From NCBI GenBank assembly GCA_028284665.1, contig JANQRG010000037.1, positions 101,810 to 165,809 of the forward strand: DNA of 64,000 nucleotides, given 5' to 3'. The position numbers and the translations under genes were made by a program. Positions 30,964 through 39,861 of this stretch are shown here, one piece after another. Source of the DNA: Croceivirga sp. (lineage in GTDB: Bacteria > Bacteroidota > Bacteroidia > Flavobacteriales > Flavobacteriaceae). The notes below the pieces were generated by a model, which saw nothing but the letters and a program-made list of their open reading frames with translations, was not told the origin of the DNA and made no database searches. Numbering within the stretch: the stretch's first letter is position 1; every line of letters begins with the position of its first letter.

Positions 30964-33369
30964 TTAATTACGCAAAGGTTTACCAGTTTTCAACATATGC
31001 TGTATGCGTTCCAGGGTCTTTCGTTCCGTACAAAGCGATAAAAAGGCTTCCCGTTCCAGATCTAGCAGGTACTGTTCACTGACATAACTGGGCTCGGACA
31101 AATCCCCTCCTGCCATTACATAGGCTAACTTGTCGGCTATTTTTTTATCGTGCTCACTGATGTAATGACTGGCTTCCATGGCATCTGTTCCTACCAGGAA
31201 CATCCCCAGCGCTTGTTTTCCCAATACTTTTACATCTTTTCTTTTCGGCGGTTGCGTATACCCTTGTTCTGCCATAAGCTTGGCATACGCCTTAGCCGTA
31301 GCAATCTGTCGATCTTTGTTTACCACCACGATGTCTTTTCCTTTTTGCAGAATACCCAAATCATACGCCTCATAGGCTGAAGTGGACACCTTGGCCATTC
31401 CAATGGTTAAGAAGTATTCCTGCAATACATTGAGTTCCACATCCCCTTTTCGAAAGGAATCCGATGCCCGCATCGCCATTTCCTTGGATCCGCCACCACC
31501 TGGGATGACCCCTACTCCAAATTCAACCAACCCGATATAGGTTTCTGCCGCAGCAACCACCTTATCGGCGTGCATGGTAAGTTCGCATCCCCCTCCTAAG
31601 CACATACCATGAGGGGCGGAGATTGTTGGAATTGAAGAATACCGCATCCGCATCATAGCGTCCTGGAACATTTTTATTGCCATGTTGAGCTCGTCGTATT
31701 CTTGCTCCACAGCCATCATAAAGATCATACCGATGTTCGCCCCAACTGAAAAGTTAGCAGCTTGATTCCCCACCACGAGTCCTTGAAAGTCTTTTTCGGC
31801 CAAATCTATGGCCTTGGTGAGGCCGGTAACCACATCGGCTCCCAGGGTATTCATCTTTGACTGGAACTCTACATTTACTATACCATCGCCAAGATCCTCT
31901 ACGACTACGCCACTGTTATTATATACTTCGTTGGTTTTCCGGATATTGTCCAGAATGATAAAGGCGTCCTGCCCAGGCACCTTAACCATCGCTTTCTTTG
32001 GAATATCGTAATAGTAAGTAGCCCCGTCTTTTACGGTGTAGAATGAGGACATTCCAGCTGCTTTCATTTCGTTTACCCATGCAGCAGGCTGCTGCCCTTC
32101 GGCGGCTATGAATTCCAAACCGGTATCCAACCCAACGGCATCCCATATCTGGAAAGGTCCATGCTCCCATCCAAACCCTGCTTTCATAGCATCATCGATC
32201 TTATACAATTCATCGGTGATCTCCGGAATACGATGGGATACATAGGCAAACAATTGTCCAAAACTCTTGCGATAGAATTCCCCGGCTTTGTCTTTTCCGC
32301 CACATAGGACACTAAATCGGTCAACTACTTTGTCAATGGTTTTAGTAAGTTCCAGGGTAGCGAATTTGGCGCTTTTCTTGGAGCGATATACCATTGTATC
32401 CAGATCCAGGGTCAGGATCTCACTTTTACCTTCTTTGTTTTTCTCTTTTTTATAAAATCCCTGTCCGGATTTGCTGCCCAGCCATTGGTTCTCCATTAGG
32501 GTGGTAATGAAATCCGGCAGTTGAAACAATGAATGGCGTTCATCCTTGGGACAATTCTCGTAAATACCATTAGCTACGTGGACCAGAGTGTCCAGCCCAA
32601 CAACATCAACAGTGCGGAAGGTGGCCGATTTAGGTCGGCCGATTACCGGTCCAGTAAGCTTATCTACTTCCTCCACCGTCATGTCCAATGCTTTTACCGC
32701 GTGGAAAAGGCTCATAATGCTGAAAATCCCAATCCTATTGCCAATAAAAGCAGGAGTGTCTTTGGCTACTACGGACGTTTTTCCCATGAATTTTTCACCA
32801 TAGCCGTTCAAAAAGTCCAGTACTTCAGGACTTGTCTTGGGACCTGGAATAATTTCAAAGAGTTTCAGGTAGCGCGCAGGGTTGAAAAAGTGGGTGCCAC
32901 AAAAGTGTTGCTGAAAGTCGTCACTCCGTCCATCACTCATAAATTGAATCGGAATTCCCGAGGTATTTGAGGTGATCAACGTGCCCGGAGTTCGATGTTT
33001 TTCTAAACTTTCAAACACCTTTTTCTTAATATCCAGGCGTTCCACTACCACTTCAATGATCCAATCCACATTAGCCACCTTGGCGATATCATCTTCTAAA
33101 TTCCCTGTAGTGATGCGATTGGCAAATTTTTGATGGTAAATGGGGGAGGGCTTTGATTTTAAGGCTTTGGCAAGTGCATCATTTACCAATCGGTTCCGAA
33201 CGATTTTATCGTTCAGGGTAAGCCCTTTTGCGGTTTCTTTTTCCGTGAGTTCGCGGGGAACGATGTCCAACAATAATACCTCCACCCCGATATTGGCAAA
33301 GTGGCAGGCAATACCACTACCCATAATTCCTGAACCAATTACGGCAACCTTATTAATATGCCTATTCAT
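30964..33369 (-). CDS. 3-hydroxyacyl-CoA dehydrogenase/enoyl-CoA hydratase (FadB-like, HAD domain first)
   Basis: VAVIGSGIMGSGIACHFANIGVEVLLLD; THFFNPARYLKLFEIIPG; crotonase core SAPHGMCLGGGCELTMHADKVVAAAETYIGLVEFGVGVIPGGGGSKEMA. Confidence 0.95.
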   Translation of the reverse strand: MNRHINKVAVIGSGIMGSGIACHFANIGVEVLLLDIVPRELTEKETAKGLTLNDKIVRNRLVNDALAKALKSKPSPIYHQKFANRITTGNLEDDIAKVANVDWIIEVVVERLDIKKKVFESLEKHRTPGTLITSNTSGIPIQFMSDGRSDDFQQHFCGTHFFNPARYLKLFEIIPGPKTSPEVLDFLNGYGEKFMGKTSVVAKDTPAFIGNRIGIFSIMSLFHAVKALDMTVEEVDKLTGPVIGRPKSATFRTVDVVGLDTLVHVANGIYENCPKDERHSLFQLPDFITTLMENQWLGSKSGQGFYKKEKNKEGKSEILTLDLDTMVYRSKKSAKFATLELTKTIDKVVDRFSVLCGGKDKAGEFYRKSFGQLFAYVSHRIPEITDELYKIDDAMKAGFGWEHGPFQIWDAVGLDTGLEFIAAEGQQPAAWVNEMKAAGMSSFYTVKDGATYYYDIPKKAMVKVPGQDAFIILDNIRKTNEVYNNSGVVVEDLGDGIVNVEFQSKMNTLGADVVTGLTKAIDLAEKDFQGLVVGNQAANFSVGANIGMIFMMAVEQEYDELNMAIKMFQDAMMRMRYSSIPTISAPHGMCLGGGCELTMHADKVVAAAETYIGLVEFGVGVIPGGGGSKEMAMRASDSFRKGDVELNVLQEYFLTIGMAKVSTSAYEAYDLGILQKGKDIVVVNKDRQIATAKAYAKLMAEQGYTQPPKRKDVKVLGKQALGMFLVGTDAMEASHYISEHDKKIADKLAYVMAGGDLSEPSYVSEQYLLDLEREAFLSLCTERKTLERIQHMLKTGKPLRN

Positions 33370-33551
33370 GTTGTGATTTGAGTTTAGTTGATGAACTCAT
33401 TTAAACTTTTTCCAATTGGCTAAAAAACCATTCTTTTTCACCTGCTTTTTGTCTTTTTTTCCTTCCGTAGCTCTGCTATGCAACTCAAAAAAGCCTTCAA
33501 CCGGGCAAAAAATGATCGATTTTCGCTTCAATCAAAAAATTTTAAATGAGT

Positions 33552-34001
33552 TCAATCCGTTGTCGTTTTGCTGTATATTTTTTTGTCCTGTATTAGTTTG
33601 TTGATAATCTCAACCGTTTTAAAAAAGCCTTCCAGATTTTTTTCGTCCAGATGTTGCTTTACCACTTCATTGAAGCGCATTACTACCTCCTTGGAGTCTT
33701 TGCGTTTTTCCAATCCCAGAACGGTAAGATGGATCAGTACGCCTCTGCCATCATTTGGATTAGGCCTACGTTCGATGTACCCCCGTTCTTCAATAGTCTT
33801 AAGAATTCTCGACAAGCTGGTAGCTTCCATCCCCATTCTAGGACCCAAGGCGGTACTAGGCGTCCCTTTCTTCGCATCAATACTGAGCAAGGTGAAACCA
33901 ATAGCCATGGTGAGGCCATAGTTTTTGGCTTCTTCGTTATACAATTTTGTTACCGCTTGCCAGGTAGCTCGTAAAGCCCAGTCGATAGTTACGTCCTTCA
34001 T
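33552..34001 (-). CDS. MarR-family transcriptional regulator
   Basis: MGMEATSLSRILKTIEERGYIERRPNPNDGRGVLIHLT wHTH. Confidence 0.92.
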   Translation of the reverse strand: MKDVTIDWALRATWQAVTKLYNEEAKNYGLTMAIGFTLLSIDAKKGTPSTALGPRMGMEATSLSRILKTIEERGYIERRPNPNDGRGVLIHLTVLGLEKRKDSKEVVMRFNEVVKQHLDEKNLEGFFKTVEIINKLIQDKKIYSKTTTD

Positions 34002-34018
34002 AGCATTACTTTGGTTTC

Positions 34019-34058
34019 CAAATATAACAAAATTTATTATGCATGCATAATAAATTTT
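34019..34058 (-). promoter_or_regulatory. marR/fad operon promoter with 30-bp perfect palindromic operator
   Basis: 34029-34058 aaaatttattatgcatgcataataaatttt is its own reverse complement; adjoining minus-strand TATATTTG (34026-34019) fits Bacteroidota -7 TAnnTTTG. Confidence 0.75.
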
Positions 34059-34360
34059 AAATACGGAAGGATGCGGGAGCTTAGACTTACGGGCACTGTT
34101 TAGTGCTGGTTTTGGCTTTGAGGGTGCTGATTCTAATCGCTAAGAATGGTGGTGAACATAATGGGGAAAACGTTAAAAAGATCAGAAAACAGTTGGGACC
34201 AAAATGAACACCGAGGACGTTTTTTTCTGATCATATCCATACCCAATTCAACTCAGGTGACTCCCAGTGCGATACTACTGGTGATGAGCAATAACCTATG
34301 GCTTTTTTCAATTGTGAGGTGCCCTTTTTCTAACGCCAACGGCACCCTGCTGTGCAGAAA

Positions 34361-36130
34361 TTAGTGCCCGTAGATGTCGTTGTATAAATCGAGATACTTT
34401 TCCTTTACCACTTTGCGACGCAATTTCATGGTTGGGGTTAAATGCCCATCATCTATACTCCAGACATCAGGCGTAAGCCGAAATTGCTTAATCTTTTCCC
34501 ACTTGGCGAATTCCTCATTGGCAAGATCTACTTCTTCCTGGAAATGGGCTATAACCTTGTCATTAACACAAATATCTGAGTTCTCTCCCCAGGTGATGTT
34601 TTGTCCTTCCGCCCAGGAATACAAAAACTCAAAATTCGGTTGTATGAGTGCTGCCGGCATTTTTTCTCCTTCGCCTACGACCATGATCTGTTCTATAAAA
34701 CGGGATTGTTTAAAGCGGTTTTCCAAAAGTTGCGGGGCAACGTATTTGCCCCCCGAGGTCTTGAACATTTCTTTTTTACGGTCTGTGATCTTTAGAATGC
34801 CATTAGCATCAATCTCACCAATATCCCCGGTATGGAAATAGCCATTTTTCAAGACTTCAGCTGTTTTTTCGCTGTCTTTGTAATAGCCTTTCATAACATT
34901 AGGCCCCTTGCACAGGATTTCCCCATCATCTGCAATTTTAACTTCAACGCCATCAATAACACGGCCCACACTGCCAATTTCCCACCCTGCATTAGCCTGT
35001 TCGTTGACTGAAATAACCGGAGAGGTTTCGGTAAGGCCATACCCTTCCATAACTGGCATGCCCGCGGCGCCGAAAACACGAGCCAACCTCGGCTGTAAGG
35101 CTGCACTTCCTGAAACTAACAATTCAACTTCACCCCCCAAGGCCTCTTTCCACTTGCTAAATATTAATTTTCTCGCGACGCCCAATCGTTTTTCATACCA
35201 CCATCCGTTTTTGCCATAAGGCTCAAACTTCAACCCGAGATCGACCGCCCAAAAGAACAGCTTCCTTTTGACACCTTCCAATTCTTCGCCTTTGCCAACG
35301 ATAGCATCGTAAACCTTCTCAAGGAGCCGGGGAACCACGGTCATTACATTGGGATTTACTTCTTTAGCGTTGATCGCTATTTTGTCTAATCCTTCAGCAA
35401 AGTAGATCTGAATGCCACAATACTGGTATAAATACAGTATCATTCGCTCAAAAATGTGACATACCGGTAAGAAACTCAAGGCAGTAGTACCTCCTGTGAG
35501 CGGCACCCTTCGTTCGCTGGCAATAACATTGGAAACAATATTGTCGTGCGTGAGCATAACACCTTTTGGTTTTCCGGTAGTTCCAGAGGTGTAAATAAGC
35601 GTAGCCAAATCGTCAGGTTGTACATTGGCCTTTCTGGTTTCCACTTCGTCCTGATTGGAGCTGTCTTTCCCTTTCTCTAGGACCTCACTCCAATGATTGC
35701 AATTCTCCAATTCATCAAAAGAAAAAACATCTTTCAATTTTTTGGTGTTTCCGCTTATGGCCAATACTTTTTTAAGTACATCACCGCAGGAAACAAAACA
35801 ATATTTTGCCTCTGAGTGATTTAAAACGTATTCGTAGTCTTCCTCAGAAATGGTAGGGTAAATGGGGACATTTTGCGCCCCTATTTGAAGTATCCCGATA
35901 TCCAAAATGTTCCATTCTGTTCGATTGGTCATGGAAATTACGGCGATCTTATCATTGGGTTTAACCCCAATTCGCAGTAGCCCACGGCTAATAGCGTTTG
36001 CCTTATCTATATACTCCTGGGTGGAGGTTTTAACCCACTTTCCATCATATTTGGTGGCAAAAGCGGTTTGGAGGTTATGATTTTTTAACTGGTGGTAGGG
36101 AAAATCAAAGAGTCTGGTTACGGGATGCAT
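34361..36130 (-). CDS. Long-chain acyl-CoA synthetase (AMP-dependent ligase)
   Basis: LIYTSGTTGKPKGVMLTHDN, GYGLTETSPVIS, YFHTGDIGEI, DRKKEMFKTSGGKYVAPQ. Confidence 0.95.
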   Translation of the reverse strand: MHPVTRLFDFPYHQLKNHNLQTAFATKYDGKWVKTSTQEYIDKANAISRGLLRIGVKPNDKIAVISMTNRTEWNILDIGILQIGAQNVPIYPTISEEDYEYVLNHSEAKYCFVSCGDVLKKVLAISGNTKKLKDVFSFDELENCNHWSEVLEKGKDSSNQDEVETRKANVQPDDLATLIYTSGTTGKPKGVMLTHDNIVSNVIASERRVPLTGGTTALSFLPVCHIFERMILYLYQYCGIQIYFAEGLDKIAINAKEVNPNVMTVVPRLLEKVYDAIVGKGEELEGVKRKLFFWAVDLGLKFEPYGKNGWWYEKRLGVARKLIFSKWKEALGGEVELLVSGSAALQPRLARVFGAAGMPVMEGYGLTETSPVISVNEQANAGWEIGSVGRVIDGVEVKIADDGEILCKGPNVMKGYYKDSEKTAEVLKNGYFHTGDIGEIDANGILKITDRKKEMFKTSGGKYVAPQLLENRFKQSRFIEQIMVVGEGEKMPAALIQPNFEFLYSWAEGQNITWGENSDICVNDKVIAHFQEEVDLANEEFAKWEKIKQFRLTPDVWSIDDGHLTPTMKLRRKVVKEKYLDLYNDIYGH

Positions 36131-36283
36131 ATTAAGTTACTGTAAAGGAATTGCAAAATAGGAAATGCAGCCTATATCTTAAAATGGATTTAGCAAAATA
36201 TTAGGGGAATTTTTAATAATCCACCATTATTTTGATGCATAGAAATAGCCAAACGACGTAGAATAACCAAGCTTGAACAACCT

Positions 36284-36309
36284 GCTCCGCAGTAGTTGTA
36301 CTGCTGCGG
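36284..36309. repeat. REP-like hairpin, left copy flanking RAYT
   Basis: gctccgcagtagttgtactgctgcgg; arms ccgcagtag/ctgctgcgg with loop ttgta; exact reverse complement of 36991-37016. Confidence 0.9.
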
Positions 36310-36317
36310 AAACCTCA

Positions 36318-36893
36318 TTATGTTATCGTTTTCATCATTTGTGGCAATACCATAACCTCTGGTAAAATTGATTCCTCTTCCAAATAATTCGATGCTGAAG
36401 AATACAACCAGTGCTCGGGCTTTACCACAAAATTTTCAACCACGGGATTGTTGTGAATATAACGTATCTTATCCCACAAGAACTTTTCAGTGTACAGTTC
36501 AATAGCATGGTTGCCTGTTTTCCAAAATTTGAACGCCGTACTTTTTGAACTGTTATCTGCGGCATTTTTGAATATGGAAACCAAGTTTTCCCTTCTGGAC
36601 TCTGGCTCTTTTATTATTTGGTTCAATACCGTTCTTGCGGAATGTCTCTTGAAATCCCTTATGGTATCGCTCAATTGAAAAGGTTCCTCGCAATTGGCAA
36701 TTAAATGGATATGATTGGTCATAAGACAATAGGCATACACATTTAGTCCCTTATTTTCAATACAATACCTCAATGACGCTATTATGGCCTGTTTATGATT
36801 CTTTCTTGTAAAAACGTCTGCCCAATCTACCACAGTCAAAGTCATATAGTAAGAACCATTTGTCTTTATCGTATGTTTTACGCCTTGTTGCAT
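36318..36893 (-). mobile_element. REP-associated tyrosine transposase (RAYT, Y1_Tnp/IS200-like)
   Basis: AYCLMTNHIHLIA (HUH), YIHNNPVVENFVVKPEHWLYSSASNYL. Confidence 0.9.
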
Positions 36894-36990
36894 ACCTTAA
36901 TTTAATAAAATTATGCCGCAGGGAGAGAACTAAACGGCCATAGCAAGCACTGTGGCCCTCAACATTCTTTATTTACTGCTACTATTTGTG

Positions 36991-37016
36991 CCGCAGCAGT
37001 ACAACTACTGCGGAGC
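36991..37016. repeat. REP-like hairpin, right copy flanking RAYT (inverted)
   Basis: ccgcagcagtacaactactgcggagc; exact 26-bp inverted copy of 36284-36309. Confidence 0.9.
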
Positions 37017-37128
37017 TGGCCAAAAAAGCTTTAGGGTATAAGCCTAAAGTACTCAGCTGTGCTTAGTGTGCTGCCTTATCCTATAAGGTGTTTTGCCCAT
37101 GGTACATTATAAAAGTTTTCCATTTAAA

Positions 37129-37196
37129 ACGGAAGAAATACACTGGCTATTCACGCTAAGTTTTAAAGCGTATAGTTTGATTTAGATTTCTTCCGT
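37129..37196. repeat. 68-nt imperfect inverted repeat/stem-loop
   Basis: Outer arms acggaagaaat / atttcttccgt (11 bp perfect), inner cgct...agcg and ctat...atag pairings. Confidence 0.55.
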
Positions 37197-37279
37197 ACTT
37201 ACTGTTTAGATAATTAAGGGGTCTATTCCGTGATACTATATAGAGAGAATTTTATGGCATTGTCGCCGTGGTATGACAC

Positions 37280-37417
37280 CTAGTTATCCCAAATTTCCAT
37301 AAGCACTTCTTGGACTACATCTTCACAGATGATCGGATCATTGATAAAGCGATTTGCAAATGCATATAACATGGGACTTAAAGAATCGAATGTCCTTTTA
37401 AACTCTTTTAACGTCAT
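37280..37417 (-). pseudogene. Truncated ECF sigma-70 factor fragment (region 2 only)
   Basis: 45-aa frame MTLKEFKRTFDSLSPMLYAFANRFINDPIICEDVVQEVLMEIWDN*, resembling the sigma70_r2 AEDivQevF..W signature; ends right after region 2. Confidence 0.7.
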
Positions 37418-37454
37418 CCCAGATCTTTCGTCTTGCTGAATCTGCGGGATCTGA
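37412..37454. repeat. Intergenic hairpin repeat (gtcatcccagatcttt...ctgcgggatctg)
   Basis: Near-palindromic arms atccc-agat / atctgcgggat; resembles dispersed Bacteroidota intergenic repeats; overlaps the start of the ECF fragment. Confidence 0.5.
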
Positions 37455-37635
37455 TTGGGTTATTTGACTAAATCTAACTAAAAAACCAATGCTGTAGGCG
37501 GTTATGGGACTAAAAAGCAGAAAAGTCCGCGAAAAGTTGAGGGAGGGAACAGGAGAAGGGAGGTAAGGACCATATTTACGTTAATGTTCTCCTTTTTAGA
37601 TAAGTTTTAATCCCTATCAGATAAGTTGTCCCAAT

Positions 37636-37643
37636 TATATTTG
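37636..37643 (+). promoter_or_regulatory. Candidate -7 element upstream of MauE-like gene
   Basis: tatatttg matches TAnnTTTG, 23 bp before the ATG at 37666. Confidence 0.4.
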
Positions 37644-37665
37644 AACTATTAGTCGGTAATACTGT

Positions 37666-38124
37666 ATGCGTATTATGAAAAAAAATAGTAAGAAAATATT
37701 TATAGAGATAATATACGGTTTATATATTTTATTATTTACCTATGCCGCTGTTAGTAAATTACTCGATTATCAGCAGTTTAACGTACAACTTGGTAAGTCC
37801 CCCGTTTTAGCAGCGTACGCAGATATAATCGTATGGGCGGTCCCTTTTGTGGAAATCGTCATTTCCCTGATGCTGCTCTTTACACGTCTTAGGCTAATCG
37901 GGCTTTTTGCTTCCTTTTTCCTTATGGTCATGTTTACGGCCTATATCATGGTCATTTTGAACTTTAGTGATTATGTGCCCTGTTCCTGTGGTGGTATTTT
38001 GGAAGAATTGGGCTGGACAGAGCATCTCATTTTTAACAGTGTATTTATTGCCCTAGCCTTTATAGGGATACTACTACTAAATGAGGAAAAAAATCCAACC
38101 GAACAAAAATATGTAACTGCATAA
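37666..38124 (+). CDS. MauE/DoxX-like redox-associated membrane protein
   Basis: 4 TM segments; YAAVSKLLDYQQFNVQLGKSPVL, VPCSCGGILEELGWTEHLIFN. Confidence 0.8.
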   Translation: MRIMKKNSKKIFIEIIYGLYILLFTYAAVSKLLDYQQFNVQLGKSPVLAAYADIIVWAVPFVEIVISLMLLFTRLRLIGLFASFFLMVMFTAYIMVILNFSDYVPCSCGGILEELGWTEHLIFNSVFIALAFIGILLLNEEKNPTEQKYVTA

Positions 38125-38141
38125 ACTATAATCAGCAACAG

Positions 38142-39251
38142 ATGACAAATAAAAAGATCTATATCATCCTTTTGTTAGGCTCCATGTTCTGTATTGGATT
38201 GGTTACGGTATTATTTGCCCTTTCGGAAAAGACCATACACCATGAGAACCCATTTATACGGCGTGTCCCTCCCCATACGATTGCCAAAACGCATGATCTG
38301 GACCTTGGTTATAACTCCTATTATATCGCCGGGGTGGACAAGGACAGGATATTTTTGGGAAACCATTCGTCTCCCCTGCATGTATTGGTGCTGGACTCCA
38401 CCTTAAAGGACACCTCTCATATCCAATTACATGTGGACCGCAAGGACCTTCCGGTCTATTCCATGCAAGTACGGGTAGCACCACCCTATTTCTATATCAT
38501 GGACGGCAGGTCTCCCTTCGTCTTTAGGGGAAAGACCACGGATTGGAAAGCTTCGCTCCTTATGTACCAAGGGGCCTATTTTTCATCTGCTGAACCTGTG
38601 GATTCCAGCACCATGATCATTCGGACGAGGAGCAGTATCTCCAAGGAAGATGTACTGGGCAGGATCTCCATGGGGGATTCCGTGCAGGTAGACCTGTCCC
38701 ACAAGCTGCTACAAAAGCAGATCGATGGGATATTCTGCGTGGATGGAAAACTGTTGTTGGCAAAAGAACTACAAAAACTGGTGTATGTCTATACCTATAG
38801 GAACCAATTTGTTGTGGCCAATACCCATCTGGAACAGGAATTTATCGGTAAGACCATCGATACCATAAGCAGGGCACGGATCGAGCTGGCTTCGATAGAT
38901 TCAAAAAATGCGACCACTTTGGCCTCCCGGCCCCTGGTAGTGAACAAACAATGCAGTACCTACGGCAATTATCTCTTTGTAAGCTCAAACCTGTTGGGAA
39001 GATATGATCCTTCAGATATGTTGAACCATGCCGCTATCATCGATGTATACGACCTCAAAAAGAATACTTATGAATTTAGTTTTTATCTCTATGACCACCT
39101 TCAAAAGCGGATGACCGGCTTTCAGGTGCAGGGCGATCGATTGATAGCGTTAATGGAAAAGTACATAGTGTCCTATACCCTAAGACCGGATTACTTTGAG
39201 AAGGGGGAAAACCCCGTGGTGGCAACCTATCCCAAGGTAAACTTAAAATAG
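38142..39251 (+). CDS. Hypothetical membrane-anchored protein, possibly beta-propeller
   Basis: Single N-terminal TM then long soluble domain; 17 bp downstream of MauE-like gene. Confidence 0.7.
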   Translation: MTNKKIYIILLLGSMFCIGLVTVLFALSEKTIHHENPFIRRVPPHTIAKTHDLDLGYNSYYIAGVDKDRIFLGNHSSPLHVLVLDSTLKDTSHIQLHVDRKDLPVYSMQVRVAPPYFYIMDGRSPFVFRGKTTDWKASLLMYQGAYFSSAEPVDSSTMIIRTRSSISKEDVLGRISMGDSVQVDLSHKLLQKQIDGIFCVDGKLLLAKELQKLVYVYTYRNQFVVANTHLEQEFIGKTIDTISRARIELASIDSKNATTLASRPLVVNKQCSTYGNYLFVSSNLLGRYDPSDMLNHAAIIDVYDLKKNTYEFSFYLYDHLQKRMTGFQVQGDRLIALMEKYIVSYTLRPDYFEKGENPVVATYPKVNLK

Positions 39252-39328
39252 ACAGGGGTAAACACCCCGGGTAGAAAAAGAAAATTATAATAAAATACTG
39301 GATCAGTGCCAGGGGTAAGACCGAAAAC

Positions 39329-39354
39329 CTGTAAAAAAGAGTAGGTCAATTAAT
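39329..39354 (+). repeat. Leader direct repeat, copy 1 (upstream of 4-Cys peptide gene)
   Basis: ctgtaaaaaagagtaggtcaattaat; 25/26 identical to 39862-39887. Confidence 0.85.
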
Positions 39355-39378
39355 TAACAACATAATAAATAGATTATC

Positions 39379-39633
39379 ATGAAAAAACTAATTCCCGTTT
39401 TTGCAATGGCCCTGGCCGTATTAGCAGCTTTTGCCTTTACTACCAATGGTGATTCCGAAGAGGTCTCTCAATTAGGTGTTTATGACTCTAATTCTAATGG
39501 CATTTGCAATATACCATATGACTGTGGACCAGTGGGACCGGATTTTTGTTTCGTCAAAGGTGTGACGCCAATTACACCGGTGTTTGAGAAAACAGATTGC
39601 GCCGTTCAGCTTAGAACGGTGCTGTATGATTAA
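39379..39633 (+). CDS. Small exported 4-Cys protein (DUF6520-like)
   Basis: MKKLIPVFAMALAVLAAFAFTTNGDSEE signal; GICNIPYDCGPVGPDFCFVKG...KTDCAV; 84 aa. Confidence 0.75.
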   Translation: MKKLIPVFAMALAVLAAFAFTTNGDSEEVSQLGVYDSNSNGICNIPYDCGPVGPDFCFVKGVTPITPVFEKTDCAVQLRTVLYD

Positions 39634-39660
39634 AGTTCAGAAGTAATAATAGTTAGTAGA

Positions 39661-39700
39661 AGGTGCCCCCTGTAAAAGGGGGCATTTTCTGTTGGCACCT
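39661..39700 (+). terminator. Hairpin terminator after 4-Cys peptide gene
   Basis: tgccccc-tgtaaaa... gggggca followed by ttttct; additional outer arms aggtgcc/ggcacct. Confidence 0.75.
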
Positions 39701-39726
39701 ATCCTTATACTATTAAAATAATTGAA

Positions 39727-39850
39727 GGATCCTCCTCTTCAGAGAAGAGGGGCGGTTTCACCGAAGGTGAGATTAGGAAGTTTTGATATCACTTTCAAAA
39801 CCCTCCGTCCTACTTCGTAGGCCACCTCCCTTTGACTAAAGGGAGGAGTC
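39727..39850. repeat. Multi-hairpin intergenic repeat cluster
   Basis: cctcttcagagaagagg, cctacttcgtagg, cctcccttt...aaagggagg nested hairpins. Confidence 0.6.
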
Positions 39851-39861
39851 AGATCAAAAAG

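Noticed and set aside
34146-34364. 72-aa + ORF downstream of the fad operator
   Set aside because: Low-information translation with no motif; region looks non-coding.
36241-37020. Considered as a complete IS200-type insertion sequence
   Set aside because: Flanking hairpins are inverted copies of each other as in RAYT/REP pairs, and the protein has RAYT-like YIHNNPV; no tnpB or asymmetric IS200 ends seen.
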